64,000 bases of DNA, from assembly GCF_017301615.1 (NCBI RefSeq), contig NZ_CP059066.1, positions 930,001-994,000 on the forward strand, read 5' to 3'. Made by a program: the position numbers and the translations under genes. Source of the stretch: Koleobacter methoxysyntrophicus (GTDB taxonomy: Bacteria; Bacillota; Thermosediminibacteria; Koleobacterales; Koleobacteraceae). This document shows, piece after piece, positions 16,302 to 25,605 of this stretch. The first letter of the stretch is position 1, and each line of letters starts with the position of its first letter. Below the pieces are notes generated by a model. That model made no database searches. It saw only the letters and a list, made by a program, of their open reading frames with translations, and was not told where the DNA came from.

Positions 16302-17126
16302 TTATAAATCATTTTCGCCCTCTATTTTCTCATCTATCTCTTTTAGAGAAAATTCCTTAACCTTTTCTGTCGTTTTTAGCTTAACGGATACACTTCCCTT
16401 AACCACACTGGTATCAACTACAACACCTTCCCCTTCGGGGGTTATTACATGGCTTCCAGGATCGGGAAGCTGTTCCCTGATACACTCATATGCATCACAT
16501 TCAAATCTAAGGCAGCACATCAGCCTGCCGCACAGCCCTGAAATCTTTCCCGGGTTCAGGGAAAGATTCTGGGATTTGGCCATCCTGATAGATACAGGGT
16601 CGAATTCCCCTAAAAAACTGGCACAGCAGATATCCCTGCCGCACGGCCCCAATCCGCCCAACATCTTGGCTTCATCCCTCACCCCTATTTGACGGAGTTC
16701 TATCCGGGTCCTGAAAACGGAAGCCAGGTCTTTAACCAGCTCCCTAAAGTCAACCCTCCCCTCTGATGTAAAATAGAAGATAATCTTGCTGTTGTCAAAG
16801 GTATATTCCACATCAACCAGCTTCATGTCAAGGCCGTGTTTTTCGATTTTTTTAAGGCATATATCAAATGCTTTTTCTGCATTTTCTTCATTTTCCTTGA
16901 CCTTAAGGTAATCCTCATAGCTTGCCTTTCTTATTACCTTCTTGAGGGGTGATACGACTTCATCTTCCGGCACCCTTTTGGGATTTGTAACGACTTCTCC
17001 GTATTCTATCCCCCTTGCCGTTTCTACGATAACGAAATCTCCAGGCTTTAATTCGATATCCTCGGGGTCAAAGTAATAAATCTTACCCGCCTTTTTGAAC
17101 CTGACTCCTACAACTGTATACATCAT
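16302..17126 (-). CDS. ricT: RicT/YaaT-type PSP1 domain protein
   Basis: 274 residues with a PSP1 domain (about residues 60-150: DMKLVDVEYTFDNSKIIFYFTSEGRVDFRELV). The cysteine set CGRDICCASFL and LCGRLMCCLRFEC (about 160-210) matches YaaT/RicT, which with RicA and RicF forms an iron-sulfur complex that promotes RNase Y-dependent mRNA maturation and sporulation in Bacillus subtilis. Its start lies inside the 3' end of holB (44-bp overlap), with GGGGTG upstream. The order holB-ricT is the Bacillus order. Confidence 0.93.
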   Translation of the reverse strand: MMYTVVGVRFKKAGKIYYFDPEDIELKPGDFVIVETARGIEYGEVVTNPKRVPEDEVVSPLKKVIRKASYEDYLKVKENEENAEKAFDICLKKIEKHGLDMKLVDVEYTFDNSKIIFYFTSEGRVDFRELVKDLASVFRTRIELRQIGVRDEAKMLGGLGPCGRDICCASFLGEFDPVSIRMAKSQNLSLNPGKISGLCGRLMCCLRFECDAYECIREQLPDPGSHVITPEGEGVVVDTSVVKGSVSVKLKTTEKVKEFSLKEIDEKIEGENDL

Positions 17127-18111
17127 CTCTGTACACCCCCAGTATCTTTGAAAACATTACTTCAAGGATTAAATATAAATTAGCATTTGACTCTATATCC
17201 TTTTTGAGCCTTTGGATTATTTCAAGGATTTTAAAAATCCGGTCAATAGAAAGATATTGCACCTGCTCGTTAAGTTCTTCTTCTAAATCGGCATTTACTA
17301 TTATTGTATCTTTTTTACCGGTTTTTATTATCATTAAATCCCTGTACCAAAGGGTAACAATATCCAGAAATTCTTGAATCCTCTCTTTTTTATTCGGCAG
17401 CCTATCGATAAGCAGGAACATACCTTTTTCATTATTGTTTTTATTCAGCCCGGCAATGATTTCAAAGGTCAGATTCCTCAGCTGTACAAATTCCTCATCA
17501 TCCGCAAGTTTTAGGGCTTCTCCGGGCCTGCCTCCGGAAAATGCCGCTAAGAATCTGACCTCTTCTTTGCCTTTTCTCAGGTTTTTAACCAAAAATTCTT
17601 CCATATCCTTTTGAGATAGAGGATAAAAGGGTATCACCTGGCCGCGGGACCTTATCGTCGGCAAGAGCATATGGTGATTTACCGTTACTAAAATTATGAC
17701 ACCGTATTCGGGCGGTTCCTCCAGGGTTTTAAGAAGGCTGTTCGAAGCTTCCGGAGTCATTTTCTCTGCCTGCCTTATAATATATATCTTTTTCCTGCCC
17801 TCATAGGGTCTCACAAACATATCGCGTCGGAGTTCTCTCATCTGGTTAATCTTTATCGAAGCCCCTTCGACATCTATCACCTTAACATCGGGGTGCACTC
17901 CCTTTTGTATTTTCCTGCACGACCTGCATATCCCGCACGGTTTGTCCTCCTCCGTGCAGTTTAATGCCTCCGCTAAGATTCGGGCCGTAAGGAATTTGCC
18001 AACCCCGTCAGGCCCTGTAAATATATACGCATGGGCGGTTCTTTCCCTTTTTAGGGAATTGATGAGAATCTTTTTAGCCCCTTCCTGGCCTATAATTCGG
18101 TCAAAAGACAT
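17083..18111 (-). CDS. holB: DNA polymerase III delta-prime subunit
   Basis: About 342 residues. An AAA+ clamp-loader subunit: Walker A GPDGVGKF near residue 33, the Cys knuckle CTEEDKPCGICRSC near 52, KTLEEPP near 120 and the sensor region TIRSRGQ near 140. It acts with DnaX and HolA to load the sliding clamp. The ATG at 18111 has GGTGGA nine bases upstream and the product begins SFDRIIGQEGAKK; a GTG three codons earlier is less likely. Its 3' end overlaps ricT. Confidence 0.95.
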   Translation of the reverse strand: MSFDRIIGQEGAKKILINSLKRERTAHAYIFTGPDGVGKFLTARILAEALNCTEEDKPCGICRSCRKIQKGVHPDVKVIDVEGASIKINQMRELRRDMFVRPYEGRKKIYIIRQAEKMTPEASNSLLKTLEEPPEYGVIILVTVNHHMLLPTIRSRGQVIPFYPLSQKDMEEFLVKNLRKGKEEVRFLAAFSGGRPGEALKLADDEEFVQLRNLTFEIIAGLNKNNNEKGMFLLIDRLPNKKERIQEFLDIVTLWYRDLMIIKTGKKDTIIVNADLEEELNEQVQYLSIDRIFKILEIIQRLKKDIESNANLYLILEVMFSKILGVYRDDVYSCRSQVQKGG

Positions 18112-18127
18112 ATAATTCACTCCACCT

Positions 18128-18571
18128 CTAGGTATAAAGGTCGATCAAAAGACCCTTGATTTCCCCTGCTATCTTTAATATATTCAGCGCATCCTTTTCC
18201 CGGCTTAGAATCTCTTCGGTAAGCCGGGATAAACGTTCATCTATCCTGTTTACCAAAAGATAAACCTTTGGCCGTCCTCCGCGGTTCCAGGAACGGCTCT
18301 CCTCATTTCTGAAACTGTTTTTAACAGCCTCATCGAGAAATGCCCTGATCAGTTTTTTGTATTTTACAAGCTCATTAAAGGTTAACCGTTCAGCCAAAAT
18401 CTCGCCCTGCCGGTCTATATCTCCCAGCAGCCGGTTTAATCTCTCTTCAGCCATCCTGCCCTGAGCCCTTGTAATTTGTTCCTGAAAACTGCTCCTGGCA
18501 GCATCCACCTTTCCTTCCTTCTCCTGACCGGTATTTCTCAAGGGGTTTGCCACTACATCCCTTATTTTCAT
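18128..18571 (-). CDS. yaaR: YaaR family protein (DUF327)
   Basis: 147 residues, mainly helical, with the family pattern FQEQITRAQGRMAEERLNRLLGDIDRQGEILAERLTFNELVKYKKLIRAFL. Function is unknown. It lies between yaaQ and holB exactly as in Bacillus subtilis, and GGAGGAAC precedes the ATG. Confidence 0.92.
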   Translation of the reverse strand: MKIRDVVANPLRNTGQEKEGKVDAARSSFQEQITRAQGRMAEERLNRLLGDIDRQGEILAERLTFNELVKYKKLIRAFLDEAVKNSFRNEESRSWNRGGRPKVYLLVNRIDERLSRLTEEILSREKDALNILKIAGEIKGLLIDLYT

Positions 18572-18603
18572 AACGGTTCCTCCTGACTTCGAGGCTAAAA
18601 ACT

Positions 18604-18933
18604 CTAAATTTTCTCAAAACGCTCTACATTCAGCACAAATATGGTCGCCCCTCCTACATTTACCTCAATAGGATAAGGGACATACGAATCTCCCGGGCCA
18701 CCTAAAGGCAGGGGGGCGACAACCTGTTTCCTCGACTTGCACTTTTTATCTATAATAGAGATTACATCATCAACCTTTTCATCCTCAACCCCTATCATAA
18801 GGGTTGTGTTTCCGCTTTTGAGGAAACCGCCCGTGCTTGCCATTTTGGTAACCCCAAAATTGTTTTCCATTAATTCCTCTATGAGCTTAGGGGCATCCTT
18901 ATCCTGAATTACTGCAATTATCAGTTTCATCAT
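18604..18933 (-). CDS. darA: Cyclic-di-AMP receptor, PII-like (DarA/PstA, YaaQ)
   Basis: 109 residues with a PII-like ferredoxin fold. The opening KLIIAVIQDKDAPKLIEELMENNFGVTKMASTGGFLKSGNTTLMIGVED is characteristic of DarA (also called PstA or YaaQ), which binds cyclic di-AMP as a trimer. The downstream partner of DarA is not firmly known. Two adjacent ATG codons are possible. It sits between tmk and yaaR, the conserved order. Confidence 0.95.
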   Translation of the reverse strand: MMKLIIAVIQDKDAPKLIEELMENNFGVTKMASTGGFLKSGNTTLMIGVEDEKVDDVISIIDKKCKSRKQVVAPLPLGGPGDSYVPYPIEVNVGGATIFVLNVERFEKI

Positions 18934-18961
18934 TAACCCCTCCTCGAAATGAAATTAATTC

Positions 18962-19597
18962 TTATTTATCCCGCTTAAACAGGTTTTCTATAATAATTAC
19001 TATTTCAGAATGGACTGCCGCTTCATCGCGGGATGCATCAACCTTTTTTATTCTTTCCGGTTCCCGTTCCGCCAGCTTTAAATAACCCCTTCTAACCCTG
19101 TCATAAAACTCAATCTCTTCCTTCTCCATCCTGTCCCTGTTTTGCTTATTCCTCTTTCGTTTTAACCCTGTTCGAGGGTCAATATCCAGCAAAATGGTAA
19201 GATGGGGCTTTAATCCCATAGTAGCTATTTCGTTAATCCCTACTATCCTGTCTGCATCTATGCCCCTGCCTTCACCCTGATAAGCAATGCTGGCATCGAC
19301 AAAGCGGTCACATAAAACGGTATACCCTTCTTTGAGGGCAGGCAAAATGACCTGGGCTACATGCTGGGCTCTAGAAGCGGCATACAGCAGTACCTCCGTT
19401 TCTCCCCTCATTTCTGTGTACTCCTTTTCAAGGAGAATCTCCCTTATCCTGTCACCTATTCTCGTACCCCCTGGTTCCCGGGTAACCAGATTCTTTATCC
19501 CTTTTTCATCCAGGTAACGGGCTAAAAGCTCTATCTGGGTCGTTTTCCCGGAACCGTCAGTGCCTTCCATCGTTATAAAAAAACCCTTCAATGTCAC
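18962..19597 (-). CDS. tmk: Thymidylate kinase
   Basis: 211 residues. Phosphorylates dTMP to dTDP. P-loop EGTDGSGKTTQ at residues 11-21, DR(F) motif CDRFVDASIAYQGEGRGID near 95-113 and a Lys/Arg-rich lid (KRKRNKQNRDRME) near 153-165. Apparent GTG start with a modest ribosome site. It heads the tmk-yaaQ-yaaR-holB-ricT run. Confidence 0.97.
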   Translation of the reverse strand: MTLKGFFITMEGTDGSGKTTQIELLARYLDEKGIKNLVTREPGGTRIGDRIREILLEKEYTEMRGETEVLLYAASRAQHVAQVILPALKEGYTVLCDRFVDASIAYQGEGRGIDADRIVGINEIATMGLKPHLTILLDIDPRTGLKRKRNKQNRDRMEKEEIEFYDRVRRGYLKLAEREPERIKKVDASRDEAAVHSEIVIIIENLFKRDK

Positions 19598-19698
19598 TCA
19601 CCCGATTTCTGTTGTATATTTGATTTTAATTATATGGTGACTACCGTCACGGCTTCATGGTTGATGATAATTTAGCAAGAATGCTGAAATGAAAATTA

Positions 19699-19910
19699 TT
19701 ATCTAATATGGCTATCCCCTTAGCTCAGAGAGAATTATAAATGGCATCCCTCCGCTTGCCGTTCGCTCCGCCTCCATGCTCCGCTCACTCTGGAATTTGG
19801 CTCTTCGCCATCCATGGCTTCGAGCCAAATTAACAGTCGCTCCGGGATTTGCCATTTCTTCAACCGGACTTGCCGTATCCTGAACAAAGTATATAGTCTT
19901 TTTATCTAAT
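19699..19910. mobile_element. MITE-like element, copy 1, with 9-bp flanking direct repeats
   Basis: A GC-richer element of about 194 bp (19708-19901) is set in AT-rich DNA. It runs from GGCTATCCCCTTAGCTCAG to AAAGTATATAGTCT, and about 90 percent of it matches the copy at 36650-36839. Inside, AATTTGGCTC and GAGCCAAATT pair, AATGGCA and TGCCATT pair across most of the length, and the termini are inverted. TTATCTAAT occurs immediately on both sides (19699-19707 and 19902-19910), which looks like a target-site duplication. A frame spanning 19712-19921 on the minus strand is open but is not supported as a gene. The 19598-19977 gap holds nothing else. Confidence 0.75.
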
Positions 19911-19977
19911 TGCATCGACATTCCTGTTTTCTACGACTTAATACTGATTATAGTATATCATATATAATAATAATTTT

Positions 19978-21459
19978 TTAGGCTATGACGCTGATATATT
20001 TAAGGTCAGGGTCACCCGGGCCGTGGAAAGCCGTTCCCATTTCCTTTAATATTCTTATCTTATCCACTATTTCTCCGGTTATCTCCTCTCCGGGACACAG
20101 AAGGGGAATTCCCGGAGGGTAAGGAGCAACCATTTCCCCGCTAATGTACCCGATGCTGTCCCTAAGCCCCACCTTCCTTTTAGGGGCAAAATAGGCCTCT
20201 CTCGGGCTCATTACCTGGCGGGGTATATCCGCACCATATACAGTATGCAGGGAGCTGTTTAAATTTTCACTCAGGGGTTTCCGGGCGGAATACCTTTTTA
20301 TAATGCCTTCCAGCGAATAGACCAGTCGGGTCAAGTCATTCTCCTTGTTCCCTATAGTTACAAAAAGGGTTATATTGTAGAAATCAGAATATTCAGGCTG
20401 AATTTTGTAATCCCGTCTTAAAATATCTCCCAAAAGGGTCCCCGGAATCCCCGCCTCCCTGCATGTAATTACCAGTTTGGTAGGGTCCCGCTCAGTAACT
20501 CCTTTTTCTCCTACCACCTCCTGGCCCAGACATCTGGCTCCCGGAATAGTGTTTATTCTCTCACAGGCTTCTTGGGCAAGGTCAACAACCCCATCCAGCA
20601 TCTTTTTCCCATCATGAACCATACAGTATCTGGCGGCATCCAGGGAAGCCATCAGGATATAGGAGGGGCTGCTGCTCTGAAGTATCTGTAATGCCCCTTT
20701 TAGCCTGTCAATATTTATTCTGCTGCCCTTTATATGAAGCCAGCTGCTCTGGGTAAGGGAACCCAGCATCTTATGGGGACTCTGAACACATCCGGAGCTG
20801 CCGGCTTCAAGGGCATCTGTCGGCAGCCTCCGGCTGAATTTCAGATGGGGTCCATGGGCCTCATCTACCAGCAGGGGAATATTAAACTTTACGGCCAGTC
20901 GGACTGCAGCCTTCAAATCGCCGCATATTCCGTGATACGTAGGGTTAACCAGCAGGACTGCCTCTATATCACCGTAACATCTCAAGGTTTCTTCTACATC
21001 TTCCGGCCTGATACCCAGGGGTATGCCCCAATATTCGTCTACATAAGGGTTTATATATACGGGAACTGCCCCGCTTAAAATAAGCCCGCCCAGCACGGAT
21101 TTGTGGGCATTTCTCGGGACTATGACCCTGTCACCGGGGGAACACACAGCCATTATCAATGCCTCAATCCCGCAGGTAGACCCGTTAACAAGAAAGAAGG
21201 AGCGGTCAGCTCCATAGGCTTCGGCCAACAGTCTCTGAGATTCCTCTATAATTCCCGCAGGATTATGCAGATCATCGAGGCCCGGGATTTCCGTAAGGTC
21301 CATTTCAAAAATTCGGCTATCGGATAGCCCTTCAAGCAGACCGGCCAATGCCGGATTACCTTTATGCCCCGGTGTATGAAATGCGACCGGTTTGCCCTTT
21401 ATATATTTCAGCAATCCCTCTACAAGGGGCACCCTGTTCTGACCGGTTATTCGTTCCAT
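19978..21459 (-). CDS. Orn/Lys/Arg decarboxylase, PLP-dependent (YaaO/SpeA type)
   Basis: 493 residues, the short group I decarboxylase without the N-terminal wing domain. Blocks include FHTPGHKGN (39-47), FLVNGSTCG, LLVDEAHGPHLKF and the PLP lysine in SPHKMLGSL. It would make a diamine or agmatine (arginine, lysine or ornithine as substrate; not decidable from sequence). In Bacillus subtilis yaaO lies next to tmk as here. ATG behind TAGGGAG. The MITE copy separates it from tmk. Confidence 0.93.
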   Translation of the reverse strand: MERITGQNRVPLVEGLLKYIKGKPVAFHTPGHKGNPALAGLLEGLSDSRIFEMDLTEIPGLDDLHNPAGIIEESQRLLAEAYGADRSFFLVNGSTCGIEALIMAVCSPGDRVIVPRNAHKSVLGGLILSGAVPVYINPYVDEYWGIPLGIRPEDVEETLRCYGDIEAVLLVNPTYHGICGDLKAAVRLAVKFNIPLLVDEAHGPHLKFSRRLPTDALEAGSSGCVQSPHKMLGSLTQSSWLHIKGSRINIDRLKGALQILQSSSPSYILMASLDAARYCMVHDGKKMLDGVVDLAQEACERINTIPGARCLGQEVVGEKGVTERDPTKLVITCREAGIPGTLLGDILRRDYKIQPEYSDFYNITLFVTIGNKENDLTRLVYSLEGIIKRYSARKPLSENLNSSLHTVYGADIPRQVMSPREAYFAPKRKVGLRDSIGYISGEMVAPYPPGIPLLCPGEEITGEIVDKIRILKEMGTAFHGPGDPDLKYISVIA

Positions 21460-21563
21460 ATTTCAAACTCCCTAAAGATTGCTGAGGAAAAGCATAGAAG
21501 TCGGTTAGTTATATATATTCTATCATTTCCCTGCTTTAAAAAAAACACCTTTTGTTTAGTTTT

Positions 21564-23168
21564 TCAGATAATTTGTACCCTCTTCTGGTTTTTTCTCAGA
21601 ACCATTCCACTCAATTCGCCCGTATGTTCTCCTTCATCGATAACCAGCCTGCCGTTAACGATAACATATAAAATCCCCCGGGCATAGCGGTGGGGTTCAA
21701 AATAGGTGGCTGTATCCTCGATCTTCCCCGGGTCGAATACCGTTATATCAGCCCAATTGCCTTCTTTCAAAAGCCCCCTGTCTTTAATGCCCAGCCTCCA
21801 GGCCGGTAAACCAGTCATCTTCTTTACGGCTTCTTCTAAAGTTAAAACCTTTTCCTCCCTAACATATCTGCCCAACACCCTGGCAAAGGTCCCGTAGCTT
21901 CTTGGATGGGGTTTTCCCGTTCCGAGGACCCCGTAATTTGCCCGGGCGCTTCCATCGGAGCCGATCATAGTCAGCCTGTGCTTCATTACACAGCGGATAT
22001 CCCCTTCATCCATTCCGAAACGGATCATTTCAACCCTGTCCTTTTCTTCTATAATCAGCTCAAGGGCAGCATCACAGGGGTCCTTTGACAGGGCTTTCCC
22101 GATTTCCTCCAGGTTCTTGCCTTCCAGCCATTTATTCTTACTGCACCCTACAGAAGATATAAATATAACGGCCCAGCCGCCTTTATTAAGCTGCTCTCTG
22201 GTTATTTCTTTTTTTAGTTCCTTTCGTATTTGGGGATCTTTTAGCTTTCTAATCAGCTCTCCCGACCCTCCATCATGAAACCTGTCGGGTATTATTGAAG
22301 ACAGATTTGTTGAAGCAGCAGTATAGGGATACTGATCACACGTTACATCTATCCCCCGTTCCCTGGCTTCTTCCATCAGTGCCAGCGAATCCTTTACCTT
22401 ACCCCAGTTGGGCTTTCCCACAGCCTTATGGTGGGAAATCTGCACGGGAATTCCCGCCCGCTCTCCTATTAAAACAGCCTCTTTAACCGCTTCAAGGAGG
22501 TGATCCCCTTCATCCCTCATATGAGTTGCATAATACCCACCGCAGTTTCCTGCAATCCCGGCAAGAAATATGATTTCATCGGTATCTGCATAGGAACCGG
22601 GGGGATATATTAAACCTGTGGATATGCCGAAGGCCCCCTGTTTCATAGCATTCGATACCATATCCCCCATTTTATGCAGGTCTTCGGCTGAAGGCCTTGT
22701 ATTCCGATATCCCAACACACACTTCCTTACAGCCTCGTGGCCTACAAGGCTCGCATAATTAACTGAAATACCCCGTGTTTGTATAATATCAAGGAATTCC
22801 CCAAAACCCCGCCATTGAAGTTTAAGCCCGTAATTTATCTTAAGCTCTCTTTTTAAATCTTCCTCCCATCTATCCGTAACGGGTGCCGGAGAATGACCGC
22901 AGTTTCCTCCAACCTCAAGGGTTACCCCCTGGCGCACCTTGCTTTCCGCCAAAGGATTTACCAAAAGTGCAAGGTCTGAATGGGAATGTATATCAATAAA
23001 TCCGGGGCAGACTATATTCCCCCGGACATCAATAATACGCCATGCCGTTTCCCTGATTGGCCTCGATATTTTAACAATCTTTCCGCCGCTGACAGCAATA
23101 TCACCGTAAAACCACGGGGTCCCCGAACCATCTATGACCCTGCCGTTTTTTATTAAAATATCGTACAT
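21564..23168 (-). CDS. N-acyl-D-amino-acid deacylase (amidohydrolase family)
   Basis: 534 residues of the D-aminoacylase subgroup of amidohydrolases. It begins YDILIKNGRVIDGSGTPWFYGDIAV, then has the metal site GFIDIHSHSDL (about 56-66), EVGGNCGHSPAP, ISTGLIYPPGSYADTDEI, VQISHHKAVGKPNWG and IGSDGSARANYG. Such enzymes hydrolyse N-acyl-D-amino acids to the free D-amino acid. The next genes encode an M20 amidohydrolase and an LD-carboxypeptidase, so salvage of D-amino-acid-containing wall peptides or other amides is likely. GAAAGGAG precedes the ATG. Confidence 0.93.
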   Translation of the reverse strand: MYDILIKNGRVIDGSGTPWFYGDIAVSGGKIVKISRPIRETAWRIIDVRGNIVCPGFIDIHSHSDLALLVNPLAESKVRQGVTLEVGGNCGHSPAPVTDRWEEDLKRELKINYGLKLQWRGFGEFLDIIQTRGISVNYASLVGHEAVRKCVLGYRNTRPSAEDLHKMGDMVSNAMKQGAFGISTGLIYPPGSYADTDEIIFLAGIAGNCGGYYATHMRDEGDHLLEAVKEAVLIGERAGIPVQISHHKAVGKPNWGKVKDSLALMEEARERGIDVTCDQYPYTAASTNLSSIIPDRFHDGGSGELIRKLKDPQIRKELKKEITREQLNKGGWAVIFISSVGCSKNKWLEGKNLEEIGKALSKDPCDAALELIIEEKDRVEMIRFGMDEGDIRCVMKHRLTMIGSDGSARANYGVLGTGKPHPRSYGTFARVLGRYVREEKVLTLEEAVKKMTGLPAWRLGIKDRGLLKEGNWADITVFDPGKIEDTATYFEPHRYARGILYVIVNGRLVIDEGEHTGELSGMVLRKNQKRVQII

Positions 23169-23317
23169 AATAAGGCTCCTTTCATTTCATTATTTAAGAA
23201 AACTCCAGCAGAACCTATCGAATAATGCTCAATATTATACTCACCCTTCCATTTCATTATTTGGAAGCTGTAACCGGAAAAAAGCTGCTACATGGCCCTG
23301 CGGGTATCTAACGGATA

Positions 23318-24508
23318 TCAGGTTAAAAATTCCATTACGGTTTTTACATGGACTGCAACCCCTATCGCCAGGGCATCCTCATCAATATCAAACACGGGAT
23401 TATGGCCGGGGTGTTCTATATTTTTGCCGGGGTTTCTGCATCCCAGCCTCCAGAAGGCCCCCGGGACCTTCTGAAGGAAATATGCGAAATCCTCAACCCC
23501 CATACTTGGCCTTGATATTCTTATGATATTCTCCCCACCTATTACCCCTTTTGCCGCCCTTTCAACCAGTTCCACCATCTCACTGTGGTTTAAAAGGGGT
23601 GGATATCCGGGGGTTAGACTTAAGAGGCAATCCCCGCCGAAATTCTGTGTTATACCCGTAAGCAGCTGTTTTACTCTCTCTATAATTCTCTTTCTCACAA
23701 CGGGGTTAAGGCTCCTTAGGGTGCCCGTCATCTGCACCCTGTCGCATATTATGTTGCTCTGGGTTCCCCCGTTTATGGTCCCTATAGTCAGAACGGCAGA
23801 GTCAAGAGGGTCTACCTCCCGGCTTATCAGCAGCTGTAAGCAGTTTATCACCTGGGCTGTAACTGCTATGGCATCAACCCCTAAATGAGGTGAAGCTCCG
23901 TGGGCCGCCCTGCCTTTAACGACGATCCGAAAGGTATCAGAGGAAGCATTGGCCATGCCGTACTTTACACCTATCCTGCCAGTCTCTATATCGGGGGCCA
24001 TATGGAGGCCGAATATGGCATCAACCTTCGGATTCTCCAGAACCCCCTCCCTTATCATAGGTTCTGCCCCTCCAACCGTTTCTTCGGCCGGCTGGAAGAT
24101 GAATTTCACACTGCCCTTCAATCTGTCCTTTATGCGGGACAGCACCATGGCCGTCCCCAGGAGAATGGCCGTATGGGCATCATGGCCACAGGCATGCATC
24201 TTACCTGGGATTCTGGAAGCATACACTACCTTTTTTTCATCCTGTATGGGCAAAGCATCCATATCCGCCCTGAGGGCTATCGTTTTACCGCCGGAACCAC
24301 CTGCTAACAGGCCGACCACACCGGTATTCGCAATATTCCTTTTGACTTCCAGCCCCAATCCTTCCAGGATCTCCCCTACTATCTGCGAAGTCCTGAATTC
24401 CTCCATACCCAGTTCTGGATTCATATGAAAATCCCTGCGTATTTTAATTAGATCATCCTCTATATCCATTACCCACCGCTTAATAGTTTTATCTCTAATA
24501 TATTCCAT
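23318..24508 (-). CDS. M20-family amidohydrolase (N-acyl-amino-acid hydrolase)
   Basis: 396 residues, of the hippurate hydrolase/IAA-amino-acid hydrolase group. Metal-binding blocks are ALRADMDALPIQDE, HACGHDAHTAILLG, FIFQPAEETVGGAEPM and GLHMAPDIETG; the lid/dimerisation domain occupies about residues 180-295. The C-terminal SMGVEDFAYFLQKVPGAFWRLG is typical. Probable role: removal of an acyl group from N-acyl amino acids or dipeptides. GAGGGC precedes the ATG. The intergenic gap to the next gene is short, so co-transcription is likely. Confidence 0.92.
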   Translation of the reverse strand: MEYIRDKTIKRWVMDIEDDLIKIRRDFHMNPELGMEEFRTSQIVGEILEGLGLEVKRNIANTGVVGLLAGGSGGKTIALRADMDALPIQDEKKVVYASRIPGKMHACGHDAHTAILLGTAMVLSRIKDRLKGSVKFIFQPAEETVGGAEPMIREGVLENPKVDAIFGLHMAPDIETGRIGVKYGMANASSDTFRIVVKGRAAHGASPHLGVDAIAVTAQVINCLQLLISREVDPLDSAVLTIGTINGGTQSNIICDRVQMTGTLRSLNPVVRKRIIERVKQLLTGITQNFGGDCLLSLTPGYPPLLNHSEMVELVERAAKGVIGGENIIRISRPSMGVEDFAYFLQKVPGAFWRLGCRNPGKNIEHPGHNPVFDIDEDALAIGVAVHVKTVMEFLT

Positions 24509-24555
24509 AGATTGCCCTCCTGAAATGATTAATTCTATATTTAATAAACTATCCT

Positions 24556-25494
24556 TTACGAGAATGCTGTTTCTATAATAGAAATTTCAGCTTTTGCAGC
24601 ATCCAGTTCTGCCTTTATTCCTAAGGGCAGGGTTAATTTATACCTGCCGTGCCCGCATTTTAACCCTGCTATCGATGGCTTGTTTAGAGGAACTATAATA
24701 TCATCAATTACCTCTTCCAGGTCAAGGCTGTTCTCGGGATCAGATGCCCCGCAGCCTATACATTCCCCTATAACGAAACCCAGGGCGTCGTCCAATTTCC
24801 CCGCCAGTTTAAGCTGTGTGAGCATCCTGTCGATTCTGTAGGGTTCCTCTCCTATTTCCTCTATCATGAGTATCTTGTTTCTGGTATCGATTTCAAAAGG
24901 CGTACCTATAGTCGATGCTATCAGTGAAAGATTGCCCCCTATTATCTCACCGCAAACCTTCCCCGGAACGATGCTTTTTACAGGCAGCTCTCCCTCAGGG
25001 TTTTCCAGCTTCCCTAAAGGTTCTTTTCCCATTAGAGCCTTAATAAGCCACCGCGCAGTATATTCATTAAAATCATCGGCTGCCAGGTCCGAAGTAACCA
25101 TAGGGCCGTGGAAGGTTACCATATTAGCCTTTTGCACAAAGGCTAAATGCAGGGCGGTAATATCACTGTAGCCGATAAAGGCTTTCGGGTTTTTAGAAAT
25201 CAGGTTGTAATCAATCCTTTCAAGCAGTCTGGGTGTGCCGTAACCGCCCCTCATACATATTATACCTTTAATTTCGGTATTAAGGAACATCCGGTGAATA
25301 TCTTCAAGCCGGAGTTCGTCGTTCCCTGCCAGATAGCCCCGTTTTTGAAACACGGACCGGCCCAAAACTATGCTAAAGCCCATATCTTCCAGGACCTTGA
25401 TCCCTTTTTTCAGCTTTTCTTCAGGTGCAGGGCCGGCCGGGGCAATTATTCCGATTTTATCGCCTTTTTTTAACGGTTTTGGTTTTATTCTCAA
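24556..25494 (-). CDS. ldcA: LD-carboxypeptidase (peptidase family S66)
   Basis: 312 residues. S66 serine peptidases cleave the L-D bond in murein tetrapeptides during wall recycling. The catalytic Ser lies in CMRGGYGTPRLLERIDY and GYSDITALHLAF, with the Glu and His supplied by the C-terminal half (MIEEIGEEPYRIDRMLTQL, GLKCGHGRYKLTLPLG). There is no signal peptide, so it acts in the cytoplasm. TTG start behind GGGGGGTGG. It heads the salvage group. Confidence 0.93.
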   Translation of the reverse strand: MRIKPKPLKKGDKIGIIAPAGPAPEEKLKKGIKVLEDMGFSIVLGRSVFQKRGYLAGNDELRLEDIHRMFLNTEIKGIICMRGGYGTPRLLERIDYNLISKNPKAFIGYSDITALHLAFVQKANMVTFHGPMVTSDLAADDFNEYTARWLIKALMGKEPLGKLENPEGELPVKSIVPGKVCGEIIGGNLSLIASTIGTPFEIDTRNKILMIEEIGEEPYRIDRMLTQLKLAGKLDDALGFVIGECIGCGASDPENSLDLEEVIDDIIVPLNKPSIAGLKCGHGRYKLTLPLGIKAELDAAKAEISIIETAFS

Positions 25495-25538
25495 TTGCTA
25501 ACCACCCCCCACAAATAAAATTTTATGAATCGGAAATG

Positions 25539-25580
25539 AAAAAATCCAGCAGAAACATAACGGGTTTCCACTGGATTTTA
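25539..25580 (-). terminator. Terminator after the DUF3870 gene
   Basis: The minus strand reads AAAATCCAG ... CTGGATTTTTTC with an inner GAAAC/GTTTC pairing. Confidence 0.7.
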
Positions 25581-25605
25581 TCAACGTAAGATTGATAAAG
25601 CAGTG

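Noticed and set aside
19712-19921. 69-residue open frame on the minus strand
   Set aside because: It covers the MITE-like element almost exactly, has no convincing ribosome site, and the matching copy at 36650-36839 does not preserve it as a gene.
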